The notes: generated by a model from the letters alone, not told the origin. A stretch of DNA of 64,000 nt from Streptomyces sp. NBC_00239 (GCF_036194065.1 NZ_CP108095.1:5270001-5334000); one strand, 5' to 3'; positions 34,329-44,600 are shown, counted from the stretch's first letter. A program made the numbers and translations.

Positions 34329-36551
34329 ATGTCCGTAGTCAAGAACGCCGCTCCGGGGGGTGGCTGGACCCGGTTCGTCACCGCCCGGCCACGGCTTTCG
34401 CTGCTGCTCGCGCTGGTCGTCACCGCCCTCGCCGTGTTCGCCGGCAGCGGCGTGGCGGACCGGATGGGCAGCGGCGGCTGGCAGGACCCCGGCGCCGAAT
34501 CCACGTACGCCACCGAGGCCCTGGAGCGCGAGTTCCCGGCCTCCCAGCCCAATCTGCTGCTGCTCGTGGACGCCGGACCACCGGGCGTGGACGACGCGGG
34601 CGTGGCCGCCGAGGCCGCGCGGCTCGCCGGCCGGCTCGCCGCCGAACCGGGCATCACCGGGGTCAGCTCCTACTGGCAGACCCGCTCGCCCGCGCTGCGC
34701 TCGGCCGACGGCCGGCAGGCGCTGATCGCCGCCCGCGTCACCGGAGACGAGAAGACGGCCTCCGAGGTCCTCGGCCGGATAGCCCCCTCCTACCGGGGCG
34801 CCCACGGGCCGGTGCGGGTCGGCCTCGGCGGCCCGGTGGCCGTGCAGCGCGCGATGACCAGCACCGTCCAGGAAGACCTGGTCCGCGCCGAACTGATCGC
34901 CCTGCCCGTCACCCTCGTCCTGCTCGTCCTGGTCTTCGGCAGCGCCGTCGCGGCCCTGCTGCCGCTCGCCGTCGGGATCGTCGCCGTGCTGGGGACCAAT
35001 GCGGTGCTCCGCGGCCTCACCGAGGTCACCGACGTATCGGTGTTCGCGATGAACCTGACCACCGCACTCGGCCTCGGACTCGCCATCGACTACGCCCTGT
35101 TCATCGTGCGCCGGTTCCGCGAGGAACTAGACGCAGGCCGTGACCCGCGGGCGGCCGTCGGGGCCACGCTGCGCACGGCCGGCCGCACCGTCCTCTTCTC
35201 GGCGCTGACCGTCGCGGTCTCGCTCTCCGCGATGCTGCTCTTCCCGCAGTACTTCCTGCGCTCGTTCGCCTACGCCGGTGTCGCGGTGGTCCTGCTGGCC
35301 GCGGCGGCCGCACTGATCCTGCTGCCTGCCGCGCTGGTCCTGCTGGGCGAGCGGGTCAACTCCCTGGACCTGCGGGCGCTGTGGCGCCGCCGCCGGCCCG
35401 CCGGGCAGGCCCCCGCCGCCGAGCGGGGCGCGGGCTGGGCGCGGGTGGCGGTGCTGGTGATGCGCCGGGCACCGGTCTTCGCCATCGCCACCACGGCGGG
35501 ACTGCTCCTGCTCGGACTCCCGTTCCTGGACGTCCGGTTCGGCACCCCCGACGACCGCCAGCTGCCGCGCACCGCCGAGTCCCATGTCGTACAGCAGCAC
35601 ATCCGGGAGGGCTTCCCGGGCAGTCCGGACGGCGAGCTGCGGATTCTGGCCGAAGGCGCGGCCACACCCGCCCAGTACGAGGAATACCGCGGCCGGATCG
35701 AGGGCCTGCCCGGCGTGGCCCGGGTGGCGGGCCCCGTGCGCTCGGGCGAGTACGCCGCGTTCTCCGTCCTCGCCGAGGGCGAGGCGGTGGGCCAGGGAGC
35801 CCAGCGGCTGGTCGGGACGGTCCGATCGGTCGACGCGCCCTTCGAGACGGCGGTGACCGGGCGGGCCGCCGTCCTGGTCGACTCCAAGGACGCCATCGCC
35901 GCCAAGCTTCCCTGGGCGGGCGCCCTCGTCGCGGGGTCCACCCTGCTGCTGGTCTTCCTGCTCACGGGCAGCCTGCTGATCCCGCTCCAGGCAGTGCTGC
36001 TCAATGCGCTGAGCCTGACCGCGATGTTCGGCGCCGTGGTGTGGGTGTTCCAGGACGGACACCTGTCCGGAATGCTGGGCTTCACCCCGACCGGGGACAT
36101 AGAGACCACGCTGCCGGTACTGATGTTCTGCATCGCCTTCGGGCTCTCGATGGACTACGGGGTGTTCCTCATATCCCGGATCAAGGAGGAGTACGACCGG
36201 ACCGGGGACCACGAGGGGGCCGTGCGCCTGGGCCTCAGCCGGACCGGAGGGCTGATCACCGCGGCGGCCGTGATCCTCGCGGTGGTGATGGTGGCCATCG
36301 GCACCTCGCGGGTCACCAACACCAAGATGCTGGGCCTGGGGATCGCCCTGGCGGTGCTGATGGACGCGATGGTGGTGCGCAGCCTGCTGGTGCCGGCGGT
36401 CATGAAGCTGACCGGCCGGGCCACCTGGTGGGCGCCGGGCCCGCTGCGCAGGCTGCACGACCGGTTCGGGTTCAGCGAGGGCGAGTCCGCCCCCGCGCAA
36501 GGGCAGGCGGCCGTGGCGGCGGCCGCCCCCGTCCCCGAGCGCGTCGGCTGA
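34329..36551 (+). CDS. MMPL family (RND superfamily) exporter
   Basis: A 740-residue membrane protein of 12 helices: helix 1 at ~residues 20-40, a ~130-residue extracytoplasmic loop, five helices to ~residue 345, a second loop and five more helices. Both MMPL domains show the family's core, for example GLGLAIDYALFIVRRFREEL (~residues 237-256) and GLSMDYGVFLISRIKEEY (~residues 605-622), carrying the Asp-Tyr pair of the proton relay. Such exporters move lipids, glycolipids or antibiotics using proton-motive force. The divergent TetR gene is its likely regulator. Substrate unknown. Confidence 0.88.
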   Translation: MSVVKNAAPGGGWTRFVTARPRLSLLLALVVTALAVFAGSGVADRMGSGGWQDPGAESTYATEALEREFPASQPNLLLLVDAGPPGVDDAGVAAEAARLAGRLAAEPGITGVSSYWQTRSPALRSADGRQALIAARVTGDEKTASEVLGRIAPSYRGAHGPVRVGLGGPVAVQRAMTSTVQEDLVRAELIALPVTLVLLVLVFGSAVAALLPLAVGIVAVLGTNAVLRGLTEVTDVSVFAMNLTTALGLGLAIDYALFIVRRFREELDAGRDPRAAVGATLRTAGRTVLFSALTVAVSLSAMLLFPQYFLRSFAYAGVAVVLLAAAAALILLPAALVLLGERVNSLDLRALWRRRRPAGQAPAAERGAGWARVAVLVMRRAPVFAIATTAGLLLLGLPFLDVRFGTPDDRQLPRTAESHVVQQHIREGFPGSPDGELRILAEGAATPAQYEEYRGRIEGLPGVARVAGPVRSGEYAAFSVLAEGEAVGQGAQRLVGTVRSVDAPFETAVTGRAAVLVDSKDAIAAKLPWAGALVAGSTLLLVFLLTGSLLIPLQAVLLNALSLTAMFGAVVWVFQDGHLSGMLGFTPTGDIETTLPVLMFCIAFGLSMDYGVFLISRIKEEYDRTGDHEGAVRLGLSRTGGLITAAAVILAVVMVAIGTSRVTNTKMLGLGIALAVLMDAMVVRSLLVPAVMKLTGRATWWAPGPLRRLHDRFGFSEGESAPAQGQAAVAAAAPVPERVG

Positions 36552-36563
36552 GGTGCGGGCCGG

Positions 36564-36767
36564 TCAGGCCTCCGACTGCCGCCCCCGGTTGCCCGGGCGC
36601 CGGGCCACCCAGTCCCGGATCGTGTCGGCGAGCCAGTAAGGCTTCCCCGCCTCGACATGGTCCGGGGGTGGCAGCAGGCCGTGCTTGCGGTACGACCGCA
36701 CGGTGTCCGGCTGGACCCGGATGTGGGCGGCGATCTCCTTGTACGACCACAGCTTTCGGTCGGTCAT
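36564..36767 (-). CDS. Small MerR/excisionase-type DNA-binding protein
   Basis: A 67-residue protein that is essentially one winged-helix unit: LWSYKEIAAHIRVQPDTVRSYRKHGLLPPPD, then YWLADTIRDWVARRPG. This is the helix-turn-helix_17/AlpA pattern used by small regulators and excisionases. ATG 36767 directly precedes the motif; the frame extends to 36830 without a gene-like sequence. It stands between the MMPL gene (convergent, 13 bases) and the inositol cluster; no integrase is near, so it is more likely a stand-alone regulator than a Xis. The ~285 bases upstream of it show no gene. Confidence 0.7.
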   Translation of the reverse strand: MTDRKLWSYKEIAAHIRVQPDTVRSYRKHGLLPPPDHVEAGKPYWLADTIRDWVARRPGNRGRQSEA

Positions 36768-37116
36768 CTGCGGTACCTCCTTGTCCGCGCCGCAGGGGGC
36801 GGCCGGGAGGCCGTCGGGGGAGCCGGGCACGGACGCTGACGATCACTCAGCCTGTGCCCGGAGAACGACAGTCGGTGACATGGGGGGAGGGGCTGTCGAC
36901 GGGCTGTGACGGAAGACCCGCGTAATGCGGACATGCGTGACGTGACAGCGATCTCTGTGACGCAAGTGGCACAAGAGACACGGAGCCGGTGGCGGGCGCG
37001 AACGGGGCCGCCGCGTTGGATGGGTCGCCGGATCGGACGGTGCCGGGGCGGACCCCGGCGGGGTCGGCGGGGTCCGGCGGTACGTGAAGGGGGTGTGCGG
37101 GATGGGGGTGTCGGGA

Positions 37117-38130
37117 TCAGGAGTAGAAGGCGGGCTTGGGGGCCAGTTCCACGGGTGCGCGCACCCCGGTGTGCTGGGCCCGCACGCCGGCCGCGCTGAC
37201 GGCTGCGGCCGCGTATCCGTCCCAGGCGCTGGGCCCGGTCACCCGGCCCCGCCGGGTGGCCTCCACCCAGCGGCGGAGCTGGCGGTCGTAGGCGTCCGCG
37301 AAGCGCACCGTGTAGTCCTGGGTGATCGATCCGCCCCAGCGGCCCCCGGACTGCACGACCATGGCCTGGCCGTCGCCGATGCGGGCGCTCCCGGACTCGC
37401 AGACCGCCTCGCACTGCACCTGGTAGCCGAAACCGCAGTTGACGAAGATCTCGACGTCGACGATCGCGCCGCCCGCGGTCTCCAGCAGCACCAGTTGCGG
37501 ATCGCGCAGGCCCTCGGGGGCGGCCGAGGAAGAGGCCGGGGAGAGCACCGACACCGCCGTGATCTCCTGCCCCAGCAGCCAGCGGGCCGCGTCCACCTCG
37601 TGCACCACCGAGTCGTTGACGAGCATCTCGGAGGTGAAGAAGGACGGCGAGGACGCGTTGCGGTGCCGGCAGTGCAGGAACAGCGGCCGGCCCAGCTCCC
37701 CGCCGTCCAGCAGCGCCTTCAGCTGCTCGTACTCGGCGTCGTACCGCCGCATGAAGCCGACCTGTACCCGCCGCCGGCCCAGCCGCTGTTCGGCCTCCAT
37801 CACCCGCAGGGCACCCGCCGCGTCCGGGGTCAGCGGCTTCTCGCAGAGCACCGGGAGGTCCCGTTCCAAACACTCCAGCAGCGCCGCCTCGTGCGCCGGA
37901 CCGGGGGAGGCGATCAGCACCGCGTCCACCCCGGGTGCGGCCAGCGCCGCGGCCGGGTCGGTGTGCGCGGTACAGGCGTCCAGGCCGGCCGCCACCTGCT
38001 TGACCCGGTCCCCGTCCGGGTCGGCGACGGCCACGACCCGGGCCCCGCTGATCATCCGGTCGATGCGCCGTACGTGGTCCGCGCCCATCCGGCCCGTGCC
38101 GATCACTGCGATTCCGAGCGTCCCGCTCAC
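37117..38130 (-). CDS. iolG: Gfo/Idh/MocA oxidoreductase, inositol 2-dehydrogenase-like
   Basis: A 337-residue NAD(P)-dependent dehydrogenase. The N-terminal Rossmann fold has [18 protein letters not shown] and the conserved CEKPLT; the C-terminal domain has the catalytic-type segment [16 protein letters not shown] (Asp and His pair, ~residues 172-187). GTG 38130 has GGAGGGGGAAC upstream. With the adjacent iolE-like gene and the divergent iolC-iolB-iolD genes, myo-inositol or scyllo-inositol oxidation to inosose is the likely role. It starts 62 bases after the iolE-like gene and may be co-transcribed. Confidence 0.8.
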   Translation of the reverse strand: MSGTLGIAVIGTGRMGADHVRRIDRMISGARVVAVADPDGDRVKQVAAGLDACTAHTDPAAALAAPGVDAVLIASPGPAHEAALLECLERDLPVLCEKPLTPDAAGALRVMEAEQRLGRRRVQVGFMRRYDAEYEQLKALLDGGELGRPLFLHCRHRNASSPSFFTSEMLVNDSVVHEVDAARWLLGQEITAVSVLSPASSSAAPEGLRDPQLVLLETAGGAIVDVEIFVNCGFGYQVQCEAVCESGSARIGDGQAMVVQSGGRWGGSITQDYTVRFADAYDRQLRRWVEATRRGRVTGPSAWDGYAAAAVSAAGVRAQHTGVRAPVELAPKPAFYS

Positions 38131-38191
38131 CGTTCCCCCTCCGCGTGGTGTCCTCACCGGCCCATCCTGCCCGCTGGCGCGGCCCGCCCCG

Positions 38192-39106
38192 TCAGCGCAG
38201 CCCGCACCCGTTCAGATAGGCGCGGGTACGGCGGGCGATGGGCAGCGGCTGCTCCGGCGGGCAGGGGTACATGTCCTGCTCCACGATCGCGAAGAGCTCG
38301 GTGCCCAGCCGCTGGGCGGCCGCCAGCACCGGGCCCAGCTCCGGCACGCCGGCCGGCGGCTCGCACATCACCCCGCGCGCCACCGCCGGACCGAACGGCA
38401 CCCCGTCGGCCACCACTTCGGCCAGGACCCGCGGATCCACCTGCTTGAGGTGCAGATAGCCGAGCCGCTCCCCGTACGTCTCGATCAGCTCCACGCTGTC
38501 GCCGCCGCAGTAGGCGTAGTGCCCGGTGTCCAGGCACAGCGAGACCGCTTCGGGATCGGTGGCGTCCAGAAAGCGCGCCACGTGCTCCGGGGTGTCGATG
38601 TGGGTGTCAGCGTGCGGGTGCACCACGATCCGGAGCCCGTACCGCTCCTGGACCTCGCGCCCCAGGCGTTCGGTCTGGCGGGCCAGTTGCCGCCACTGGT
38701 CCGCGGTCAGCTCGCTGTCCTCGATCATCGCGCCGGTCTTGTCGTCCCGCCAGAACGAGGGAATGACCACGAGGTGGCGGGCTCCGGTCGACCGGGTCAG
38801 TGCGGCGATCCGCGACACGTGGTCCCAGGTCTCCTCCCAGACCGCCGGCCCGTGATGGAGTCCGGTGAAGACCGTTCCCGCCGACACCTTCAGCCCGCGC
38901 TTCGCGGTCTCCTCGGCCAGTCGCGCGGGATCGGTGGGCAGGTAGCCGTACGGGCCGAGTTCGATCCACTCGTATCCGGCGTCGGCCACCTCGTCGAGGA
39001 AACGCTCCCAGCCGGTCTGCCGGGGATCCTCGGGGAACCACACCCCCCAGGAGTCCGGAGCCGAGCCGAGTCGCATACGGGTCAACGCGGGCGGGGAGGA
39101 GGTCAT
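38192..39106 (-). CDS. iolE: Inosose dehydratase / isomerase-like TIM-barrel protein
   Basis: A 304-residue AP-endonuclease-2-family TIM barrel. N-terminal [42 protein letters not shown] is very like IolE (2-keto-myo-inositol dehydratase); the metal site is visible in [15 protein letters not shown] (~residues 152-166), [13 protein letters not shown] (~residue 182) and LHLKQVDP. IolI (inosose isomerase) shares the fold, but the length and N-terminus favour IolE. TAAGGT (minus strand, 39113-39118) 6 bases before ATG 39106 suggests a leaderless mRNA. Only 46 bases separate it from divergent iolC. Confidence 0.8.
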   Translation of the reverse strand: MTSSPPALTRMRLGSAPDSWGVWFPEDPRQTGWERFLDEVADAGYEWIELGPYGYLPTDPARLAEETAKRGLKVSAGTVFTGLHHGPAVWEETWDHVSRIAALTRSTGARHLVVIPSFWRDDKTGAMIEDSELTADQWRQLARQTERLGREVQERYGLRIVVHPHADTHIDTPEHVARFLDATDPEAVSLCLDTGHYAYCGGDSVELIETYGERLGYLHLKQVDPRVLAEVVADGVPFGPAVARGVMCEPPAGVPELGPVLAAAQRLGTELFAIVEQDMYPCPPEQPLPIARRTRAYLNGCGLR

Positions 39107-39152
39107 ACGGCCACCTTAGGCAGGAACACGCACGGAAAGCGGGAGGAATGCT

Positions 39153-40100
39153 GTGACCACCGATCCGTTTGAGCTGATCACGATGGGGCGGATCGGGGTG
39201 GATCTCTACCCACTCGAAACGGGGGTGCCGCTCGGCCGGGCGGACACCTTCGGAAAGTTCCTCGGGGGTTCACCCACGAACGTGGCCGTCGCGGCCGCCC
39301 GCCTCGGCCGGCGCACCGCCGTGGTCACCCGTACCGGCGCCGACCCCTTCGGCGCCTACCTGCGGGAAGAGCTGCGCGGGTTCGGGGTCGACGACCGCTG
39401 GGTGGCCGAGGTCCCCGCCTACCCGACCCCGGTCACCTTCTGCGAGATCTTCCCGCCGGACCGGTTCCCGCTGTACTTCTACCGCTTCCCCAAGGCACCC
39501 GACCTGGAGATCCACACCGCCGAACTCGACCTCGGGGCCCTGTCCGCCGCCCGGATCCTGTGGACCACCGGAACCGGCCTCAGCGCCGAGCCCAGCCGGT
39601 CCGCGACCCTGGCCGCGCTGGCCGCCCGCAACCGGTCCGGGATCACCGTCTTCGACCTCGACTGGCGCCCGATGCTGTGGGACGGCCCGCCGCACGCCGC
39701 CTACCGCGAGGCCCTCGCCCTGGCCACGGTCGCCGTCGGCAACACCGACGAGTGCGAGATCGCCACCGGCATCCGGGAGCCGTACGCGGCGGCCCGCGCG
39801 CTGCTGGCCGCAGGTGTGGAGCTCGCCGTGGTCAAGCGCGGCCCGGAAGGCGTCCTCGCCGTCCACCGGGACGGCACCACCGCCGAGGTGCCGCCGGTGC
39901 CCGTCGAGACCGTCAACGGGCTGGGTGCGGGCGACGCCTTCGGCGGCGCCCTCTGCCACGGCCTGCTCGCGGGCTGGGACCTGGAGCACGTGATGCGGTA
40001 CGCGAATGCGGCCGGCGCCATCGTGGCCTCCCGGCTGGCCTGTTCCTCCGCCATGCCCTTCCCCGCCGAGGTCGACGAGGTGCTCGCATCGTGCCGGTGA
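39153..40100 (+). CDS. iolC: 5-dehydro-2-deoxygluconokinase
   Basis: A 315-residue PfkB-family kinase that phosphorylates 5-dehydro-2-deoxy-D-gluconate in inositol breakdown. It begins ELITMGRIGVDLYPLETGVPL, has the family's GGSPTNVAVAAARLG (~residues 34-48) and the C-terminal catalytic GLGAGDAFGGALCHGLL (~residues 252-268). GGGAGGAA lies before GTG 39153. First gene of the iolC-iolB-iolD-mmsA run; its stop overlaps the iolB start. Shorter than bacillary IolC-DUF2090 fusions, as usual for actinomycetes. Confidence 0.9.
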   Translation: MTTDPFELITMGRIGVDLYPLETGVPLGRADTFGKFLGGSPTNVAVAAARLGRRTAVVTRTGADPFGAYLREELRGFGVDDRWVAEVPAYPTPVTFCEIFPPDRFPLYFYRFPKAPDLEIHTAELDLGALSAARILWTTGTGLSAEPSRSATLAALAARNRSGITVFDLDWRPMLWDGPPHAAYREALALATVAVGNTDECEIATGIREPYAAARALLAAGVELAVVKRGPEGVLAVHRDGTTAEVPPVPVETVNGLGAGDAFGGALCHGLLAGWDLEHVMRYANAAGAIVASRLACSSAMPFPAEVDEVLASCR

Positions 40101-40930
40101 CCGCCGAACACCGACTGGACCACACCCGGCTGCGGATCCTCACCCTCGCACCGGGCGAGCGCCACGAGAGCGCGAGCGGACCGGCCGAGTGGATCCTGCT
40201 GCCCCTCGCCGGCTCCTGCCGGGTCACCGTCACCCCCGCCACCGGACCCGAGACCGTCCTCGAACTGCACGGAAGGGAGAGCGTCTTCACCGCCCTCACC
40301 GACTTCGCGTACCTCCCGCGCGGGGCCCGCTCCCGCGTGGAGTCGACGGCCGGCGGCCGCTTCGCGCTCGCCGGGGCGCCCTGTGCGCGCGAGCTGCCGG
40401 CCCGGTACGGGCCGGCAACCGGCGTGCCCGTGGAGCTGCGCGGCGCCGGCAGCTGCTCCCGGCAGGTCAACAACTTCGCCGCCGCCGACGTCTTCGACTG
40501 CGACCGGCTCATCGCCGTCGAGGTGCTCACCCCCGGCGGGAACTGGTCCTCGTACCCGCCGCACAAGCACGACGAGGACCGTCCCGGCGAGGAGTCCGCG
40601 CTGGAGGAGATCTACTACTACGAGATCGCCCCGCACGGGGACACCCCCGGCGTCGGCTACCAGCGGGTGACCCCCTCCCCGCGCGGGAAGACCGACGTGC
40701 TCGCCGAGGTCCGCACCGGTGACGCCGTGCTGATCCCGGACGGCTGGCACGGCCCCTCCATCGCCGCGCCCGGCCACGACATGTACTACCTCAACGTGAT
40801 GGCCGGCCCCGGCGCGGCACGGGAGTGGCTCATCCGCGACCACCCCGACCACGGCTGGATCCGCGGCACCTGGCCCGACCAGCCCACCGACCCGCGACTG
40901 CCCCGCTACCGGGCACAGGAGGCCCGATGA
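40091..40930 (+). CDS. iolB: 5-deoxy-glucuronate isomerase
   Basis: A 279-residue bicupin. The second cupin carries the metal ligands in NWSSYPPHKHDEDRPGEESALEEIYYYE and LIPDGWHGP. It isomerises 5-deoxy-glucuronate to 5-dehydro-2-deoxy-D-gluconate, the IolC substrate. GTG 40091 has GAGGTG 8 bases upstream and overlaps iolC by 10 bases; GTG 40097 (4-base GTGA overlap) is an alternative with poorer spacing. Overlaps iolD by the ATGA motif, so translation is coupled. Confidence 0.9.
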   Translation: MPVTAEHRLDHTRLRILTLAPGERHESASGPAEWILLPLAGSCRVTVTPATGPETVLELHGRESVFTALTDFAYLPRGARSRVESTAGGRFALAGAPCARELPARYGPATGVPVELRGAGSCSRQVNNFAAADVFDCDRLIAVEVLTPGGNWSSYPPHKHDEDRPGEESALEEIYYYEIAPHGDTPGVGYQRVTPSPRGKTDVLAEVRTGDAVLIPDGWHGPSIAAPGHDMYYLNVMAGPGAAREWLIRDHPDHGWIRGTWPDQPTDPRLPRYRAQEAR

Positions 40931-42921
40931 CCAGCCGCCCCACGGGACCCACCGATCCCACGGGACACACCGAGCCCACCAGCCCGCTCGGCCCCACCGA
41001 CGTGACCGGCCTGACCGGCCCCACCGGTACCGGACCCGGCACCGCCGCCGGCGGCGGCCGGACGCGCAGGCTGACCGTCGCGCAGGCCCTGATCGCCTTC
41101 CTCGCCCGCCAGTACACCGAGCGCGACGGCCACCGGGCCCGCCTGATCGCCGCGACCTGGGGGATCTTCGGCCACGGCAACGTCGCCGGCATCGGCCAGG
41201 CCCTCCTGGAGACCGGCCCGCAGGCCATGCCCTTCCTCCAGGGCCGCAACGAACAGGCGATGGTGCACGCGGCGGTCGGATACGCCCGGCAGCGCGACCG
41301 GCTGTCCGCACACGCCGTCACCACCTCCATCGGCCCCGGCGCCACCAACCTGGTCACCGGCGCCGCCCTCGCCACCGTCAACCGGCTGCCGGTGCTCCTC
41401 CTGCCCGGCGACACCTTCGCCACCCGCCCCGCCGACCCGGTGCTCCAGCAACTGGAGGTCCCCTACGCGGGGGACCTCTCCGTCAACGACACCCTGCGCC
41501 CGGTCTCCCGCTACTTCGACCGCATCACCCGCCCCGAGGCGCTGATCCCCGCCGCCCTCCAGGCCATGCGGGTGCTCACCGACCCGGTGCAGACCGGGGC
41601 CGTGACCCTCGCCCTGCCCCAGGACGTCCAGGCCGAGGCCCACGACTGGCCGGAGGAGTTCTTCACCGAGCGGGTGTGGACCGTGCGCCGCCCGCACCCC
41701 GACCCCGCCGAGCTCGCCGCGGCCGTCCGGGCCGTCCGTACCGCCCGGCGGCCCCTGATCATCGCGGGCGGCGGCATCCGGCACAGTGCGGCCGGCGCCG
41801 CCCTCGGCGCGTTCGCCGAGGCCACCGGCATCCCGGTGGCCACCACCCAGGCCGGTAAGGGCGCGCTGCGCCACGACCACCCCGCCGAGGTCGGCGCGGT
41901 CGGCCACACCGGCACCGCGGCCGCCGCCGACCTGGCCCGCGAGGCCGACCTGGTGATCGCCGCCGGCACCCGGCTCACCGACTTCACGACCGCCTCCGGC
42001 ACCCTGTTCCAGGACCCCGCGGTCCGCTTCCTCGGCCTGAACCTCGACCCCTTCGACGCCCACAAGCAGGCCGCGCTGCCCCTGGTCGGCGACGCCCGCG
42101 CCTGCCTCGACGCGCTGCGCGGGGAACTGGCCGGACACCGGGTCGCGCCCGCGTACGAGCGGACGTACCGCGCCGCCAAGCGGTTCTGGGAGTCCCTCGT
42201 CGACGAGGCCTGCCGCGCCCCGGACGAGTCGGCCCGCCCCACCCAGGCCCAGCTGATCGGAGCCCTCGACGCCGTCGTCGGCGACGAGGACGTCCTCGTC
42301 AACGCGGCCGGTTCGCTGCCCGGCGACCTCCACAAGCTGTGGCGGGCCCGCTCCCCGCACCAGTACCACGTGGAGTACGGCTACTCCTGCATGGGATACG
42401 AGATTCCGGCGGCCCTCGGAGTGGCCCTTGCCGACCCCGGCCGGCCGGTGTGGGCCCTGGTCGGCGACGGCTCGTACCTGATGAACCCGACCGAGCTCGT
42501 CACCGCCGTGCAGGAGCGGATCCCCCTCAAAGTGGTGATCGTGGACAACCATGGGTACGCCTCCATCGGGGGGCTTTCCGAGGCCGTGGGCGGGGAGCGG
42601 CTGGGCACCGGGTTCAGCTACCCGGACCGGCCGGCGGGCTCCCCGGAGGTGGACCTCGCGGCCAACGCGGCCTCCCTCGGGATGGCCGTCATCCGCGCCC
42701 ACACCGTCCGTGACCTGCGAGAAGCCCTCGCATCGGCCCGGGTGGCGGACCGCCCCACATGTGTCTACGTGGAGACCGAAACGGCCGACACAGTGTCGGG
42801 CCCGCCCCCCGCACAGGCGTGGTGGGATGTGCCTGTGGCCGCGACCGCGACCCGCACGTCAGCGATCAAGGCCCGCGAAGAGTACGACCGGCAAGCCGCA
42901 GCGCGACGTCGCCATCTGTGA
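40927..42921 (+). CDS. iolD: 3D-(3,5/4)-trihydroxycyclohexane-1,2-dione hydrolase
   Basis: A 664-residue ThDP enzyme that opens the inositol ring. The PYR domain has IFGHGNVAGIGQALLE and SIGPGATNLVTGAALAT; the PP domain has the ThDP/Mg motif LVGDGSYLMNPTELVTA (~residues 510-526) and NHGYASIGGLSE. The first ~35 residues are Thr/Pro/Gly repeats (GPTDPTGHTEPTSPLGPTD), an extension absent from most homologues and probably disordered. ATG 40927 overlaps the iolB stop (ATGA). Confidence 0.92.
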   Translation: MTSRPTGPTDPTGHTEPTSPLGPTDVTGLTGPTGTGPGTAAGGGRTRRLTVAQALIAFLARQYTERDGHRARLIAATWGIFGHGNVAGIGQALLETGPQAMPFLQGRNEQAMVHAAVGYARQRDRLSAHAVTTSIGPGATNLVTGAALATVNRLPVLLLPGDTFATRPADPVLQQLEVPYAGDLSVNDTLRPVSRYFDRITRPEALIPAALQAMRVLTDPVQTGAVTLALPQDVQAEAHDWPEEFFTERVWTVRRPHPDPAELAAAVRAVRTARRPLIIAGGGIRHSAAGAALGAFAEATGIPVATTQAGKGALRHDHPAEVGAVGHTGTAAAADLAREADLVIAAGTRLTDFTTASGTLFQDPAVRFLGLNLDPFDAHKQAALPLVGDARACLDALRGELAGHRVAPAYERTYRAAKRFWESLVDEACRAPDESARPTQAQLIGALDAVVGDEDVLVNAAGSLPGDLHKLWRARSPHQYHVEYGYSCMGYEIPAALGVALADPGRPVWALVGDGSYLMNPTELVTAVQERIPLKVVIVDNHGYASIGGLSEAVGGERLGTGFSYPDRPAGSPEVDLAANAASLGMAVIRAHTVRDLREALASARVADRPTCVYVETETADTVSGPPPAQAWWDVPVAATATRTSAIKAREEYDRQAAARRRHL

Positions 42922-42931
42922 AGGAGTAGCA

Positions 42932-44431
42932 ATGAAGACCGTCAACCACTGGATCGGTGGCAAGACCGTCGAGGGCGCGTCGGGCAACTACGGCCCGGTC
43001 ACCGACCCGGCCACCGGTGAGGTCACCACCCAGGTCGCCCTCGCCTCGGCCGCCGAGGTCGACGCCGCGGTACAGGTCGCCCGCGAGGCGTACCTGAGCT
43101 GGGGCCAGTCCTCGCTCGCCGCCCGCACCAAGGTGCTGTTCGCCTACCGCGCCCTGCTGGACGCCAACCGCGACGCGATCGCCGAGCTGATCACCGCCGA
43201 GCACGGCAAGGTCCACTCGGACGCGCTGGGCGAGGTCGCCCGCGGCCTGGAGATCGTCGAGCTGGCCTGCGGCATCACCACCCAGCTCAAGGGCGAGCTG
43301 TCCACCTCGGTCTCCAACCGCGTGGACGTCTCCTCGATCCGCCAGCCGCTCGGCGTGGTCGCGGGCATCACCCCGTTCAACTTCCCGGCGATGGTGCCGA
43401 TGTGGATGTTCCCGCTGGCCGTGGCCTGCGGCAACACCTTCATCCTCAAGCCGAGCGAGAAGGACCCGTCGGCCGCCGTTAAGCTGGCCGAGCTCGCCAC
43501 CGAGGCGGGCCTGCCCGCCGGCGTGCTGAACGTCGTCCACGGTGACAAGGTCGCCGTCGACGCGCTGCTCTCGCACCCGGACATCGCCGCGGTCTCCTTC
43601 GTCGGCTCCACGCCGATCGCCCGCCACATCCACACGACCGCCTCCGCCAACGGCAAGCGCGTCCAGGCCCTCGGCGGCGCCAAGAACCACATGCTGGTGC
43701 TGCCCGACGCGGACCTCGACGCCGCCGCCGACGCCGCGGTCTCCGCCGCGTACGGCTCGGCCGGCGAGCGCTGCATGGCGATCTCCGCCGTCGTGGCCGT
43801 CGGCGCCATCGGCGACGAGCTGGTCGAGAAGATCCGCGAGCGCGCCGAGAAGATCAAGATCGGCCCCGGCAACGACCCGGACTCCGAGATGGGCCCGCTG
43901 ATCACCGCCGCGCACCGCGACAAGGTCGCCTCGTACGTGACCGGCGCGGCAGCGCAGGGCGCCGACGTGATCCTCGACGGCACCGGCTACACGGTCGAGG
44001 GCTTCGAGCAGGGCCACTGGATCGGCCTGTCGCTCCTCGACAACGTCAAGACCGACTCCGACGCCTACCGCGACGAGATCTTCGGCCCGGTGCTGTGCGT
44101 GCTGCGCGCCGAGACCTACGAGGAGGGCGTGGCCCTCATCAACGCCTCGCCGTTCGGCAACGGCACGGCCATCTTCACCCGCGACGGCGGCGCCGCCCGC
44201 CGCTTCCAGCTGGAGATCGAGGCCGGCATGGTCGGCGTCAACGTGCCGATCCCGGTGCCGGTGGGCTACCACTCCTTCGGTGGCTGGAAGGACTCGCTCT
44301 TCGGCGACCACCACATCTACGGCAACGACGGCATCCACTTCTACACCCGCGGCAAGGTCGTCACGACCCGCTGGCCGGACCCCTCCGAGGGCGCCGCCGG
44401 CGTCGACCTCGGCTTCCCCCGCAACCACTGA
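42932..44431 (+). CDS. mmsA: CoA-acylating (methyl)malonate-semialdehyde dehydrogenase
   Basis: A 499-residue aldehyde dehydrogenase of the CoA-dependent MmsA/IolA type. It ends inositol breakdown by turning malonate semialdehyde into acetyl-CoA and CO2, and also serves valine. Seen are GITPFNFPAMVPMWMFP (~residues 145-161), FVGSTPIARHIH (NAD loop, ~220), the catalytic Cys in GSAGERCMAIS (~residue 285) and FTRDGGAARRFQ. A perfect AAGGAG lies 6 bases before ATG 42932. Last gene of the iol run, ending in a strong hairpin. Confidence 0.93.
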   Translation: MKTVNHWIGGKTVEGASGNYGPVTDPATGEVTTQVALASAAEVDAAVQVAREAYLSWGQSSLAARTKVLFAYRALLDANRDAIAELITAEHGKVHSDALGEVARGLEIVELACGITTQLKGELSTSVSNRVDVSSIRQPLGVVAGITPFNFPAMVPMWMFPLAVACGNTFILKPSEKDPSAAVKLAELATEAGLPAGVLNVVHGDKVAVDALLSHPDIAAVSFVGSTPIARHIHTTASANGKRVQALGGAKNHMLVLPDADLDAAADAAVSAAYGSAGERCMAISAVVAVGAIGDELVEKIRERAEKIKIGPGNDPDSEMGPLITAAHRDKVASYVTGAAAQGADVILDGTGYTVEGFEQGHWIGLSLLDNVKTDSDAYRDEIFGPVLCVLRAETYEEGVALINASPFGNGTAIFTRDGGAARRFQLEIEAGMVGVNVPIPVPVGYHSFGGWKDSLFGDHHIYGNDGIHFYTRGKVVTTRWPDPSEGAAGVDLGFPRNH

Positions 44432-44461
44432 TCCACCGCCCTCCGGGCCCCCGTCCGCACG

Positions 44462-44489
44462 CCCCCGGCCAACCCTCACCGGCCGGGGG
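44462..44489 (+). terminator. Terminator hairpin of the inositol operon
   Basis: CCCCCGGCC (44462-44470) and GGCCGGGGG (44481-44489) form a perfect 9-bp stem with a 10-base loop, 30 bases after mmsA. Confidence 0.75.
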
Positions 44490-44600
44490 TTCGTGCTGTC
44501 CGGGTGCGCGGTGACCGCGGGCGGCCTGTCGGGTGCGCTCGGACGCCGAACGGGCCGGCCCGCCCCCCTCGGTGTACTCGCGTCCTGCCGGGAGGCGGTC

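Noticed and set aside
36564..36767. Excisionase of an integrated element
   Set aside because: Fold is Xis-like, but no integrase, att repeat or element genes surround it.
36958..36975. TGTGACGCAAGTGGCACA as a CRP site
   Set aside because: The half-site spacing (GTG-N10-CAC) does not fit CRP and no relevant gene starts nearby.
36906..37199. 97-codon frame upstream of the small HTH gene
   Set aside because: No RBS, Arg/Gly-rich shadow-like composition and no resemblance to any family.
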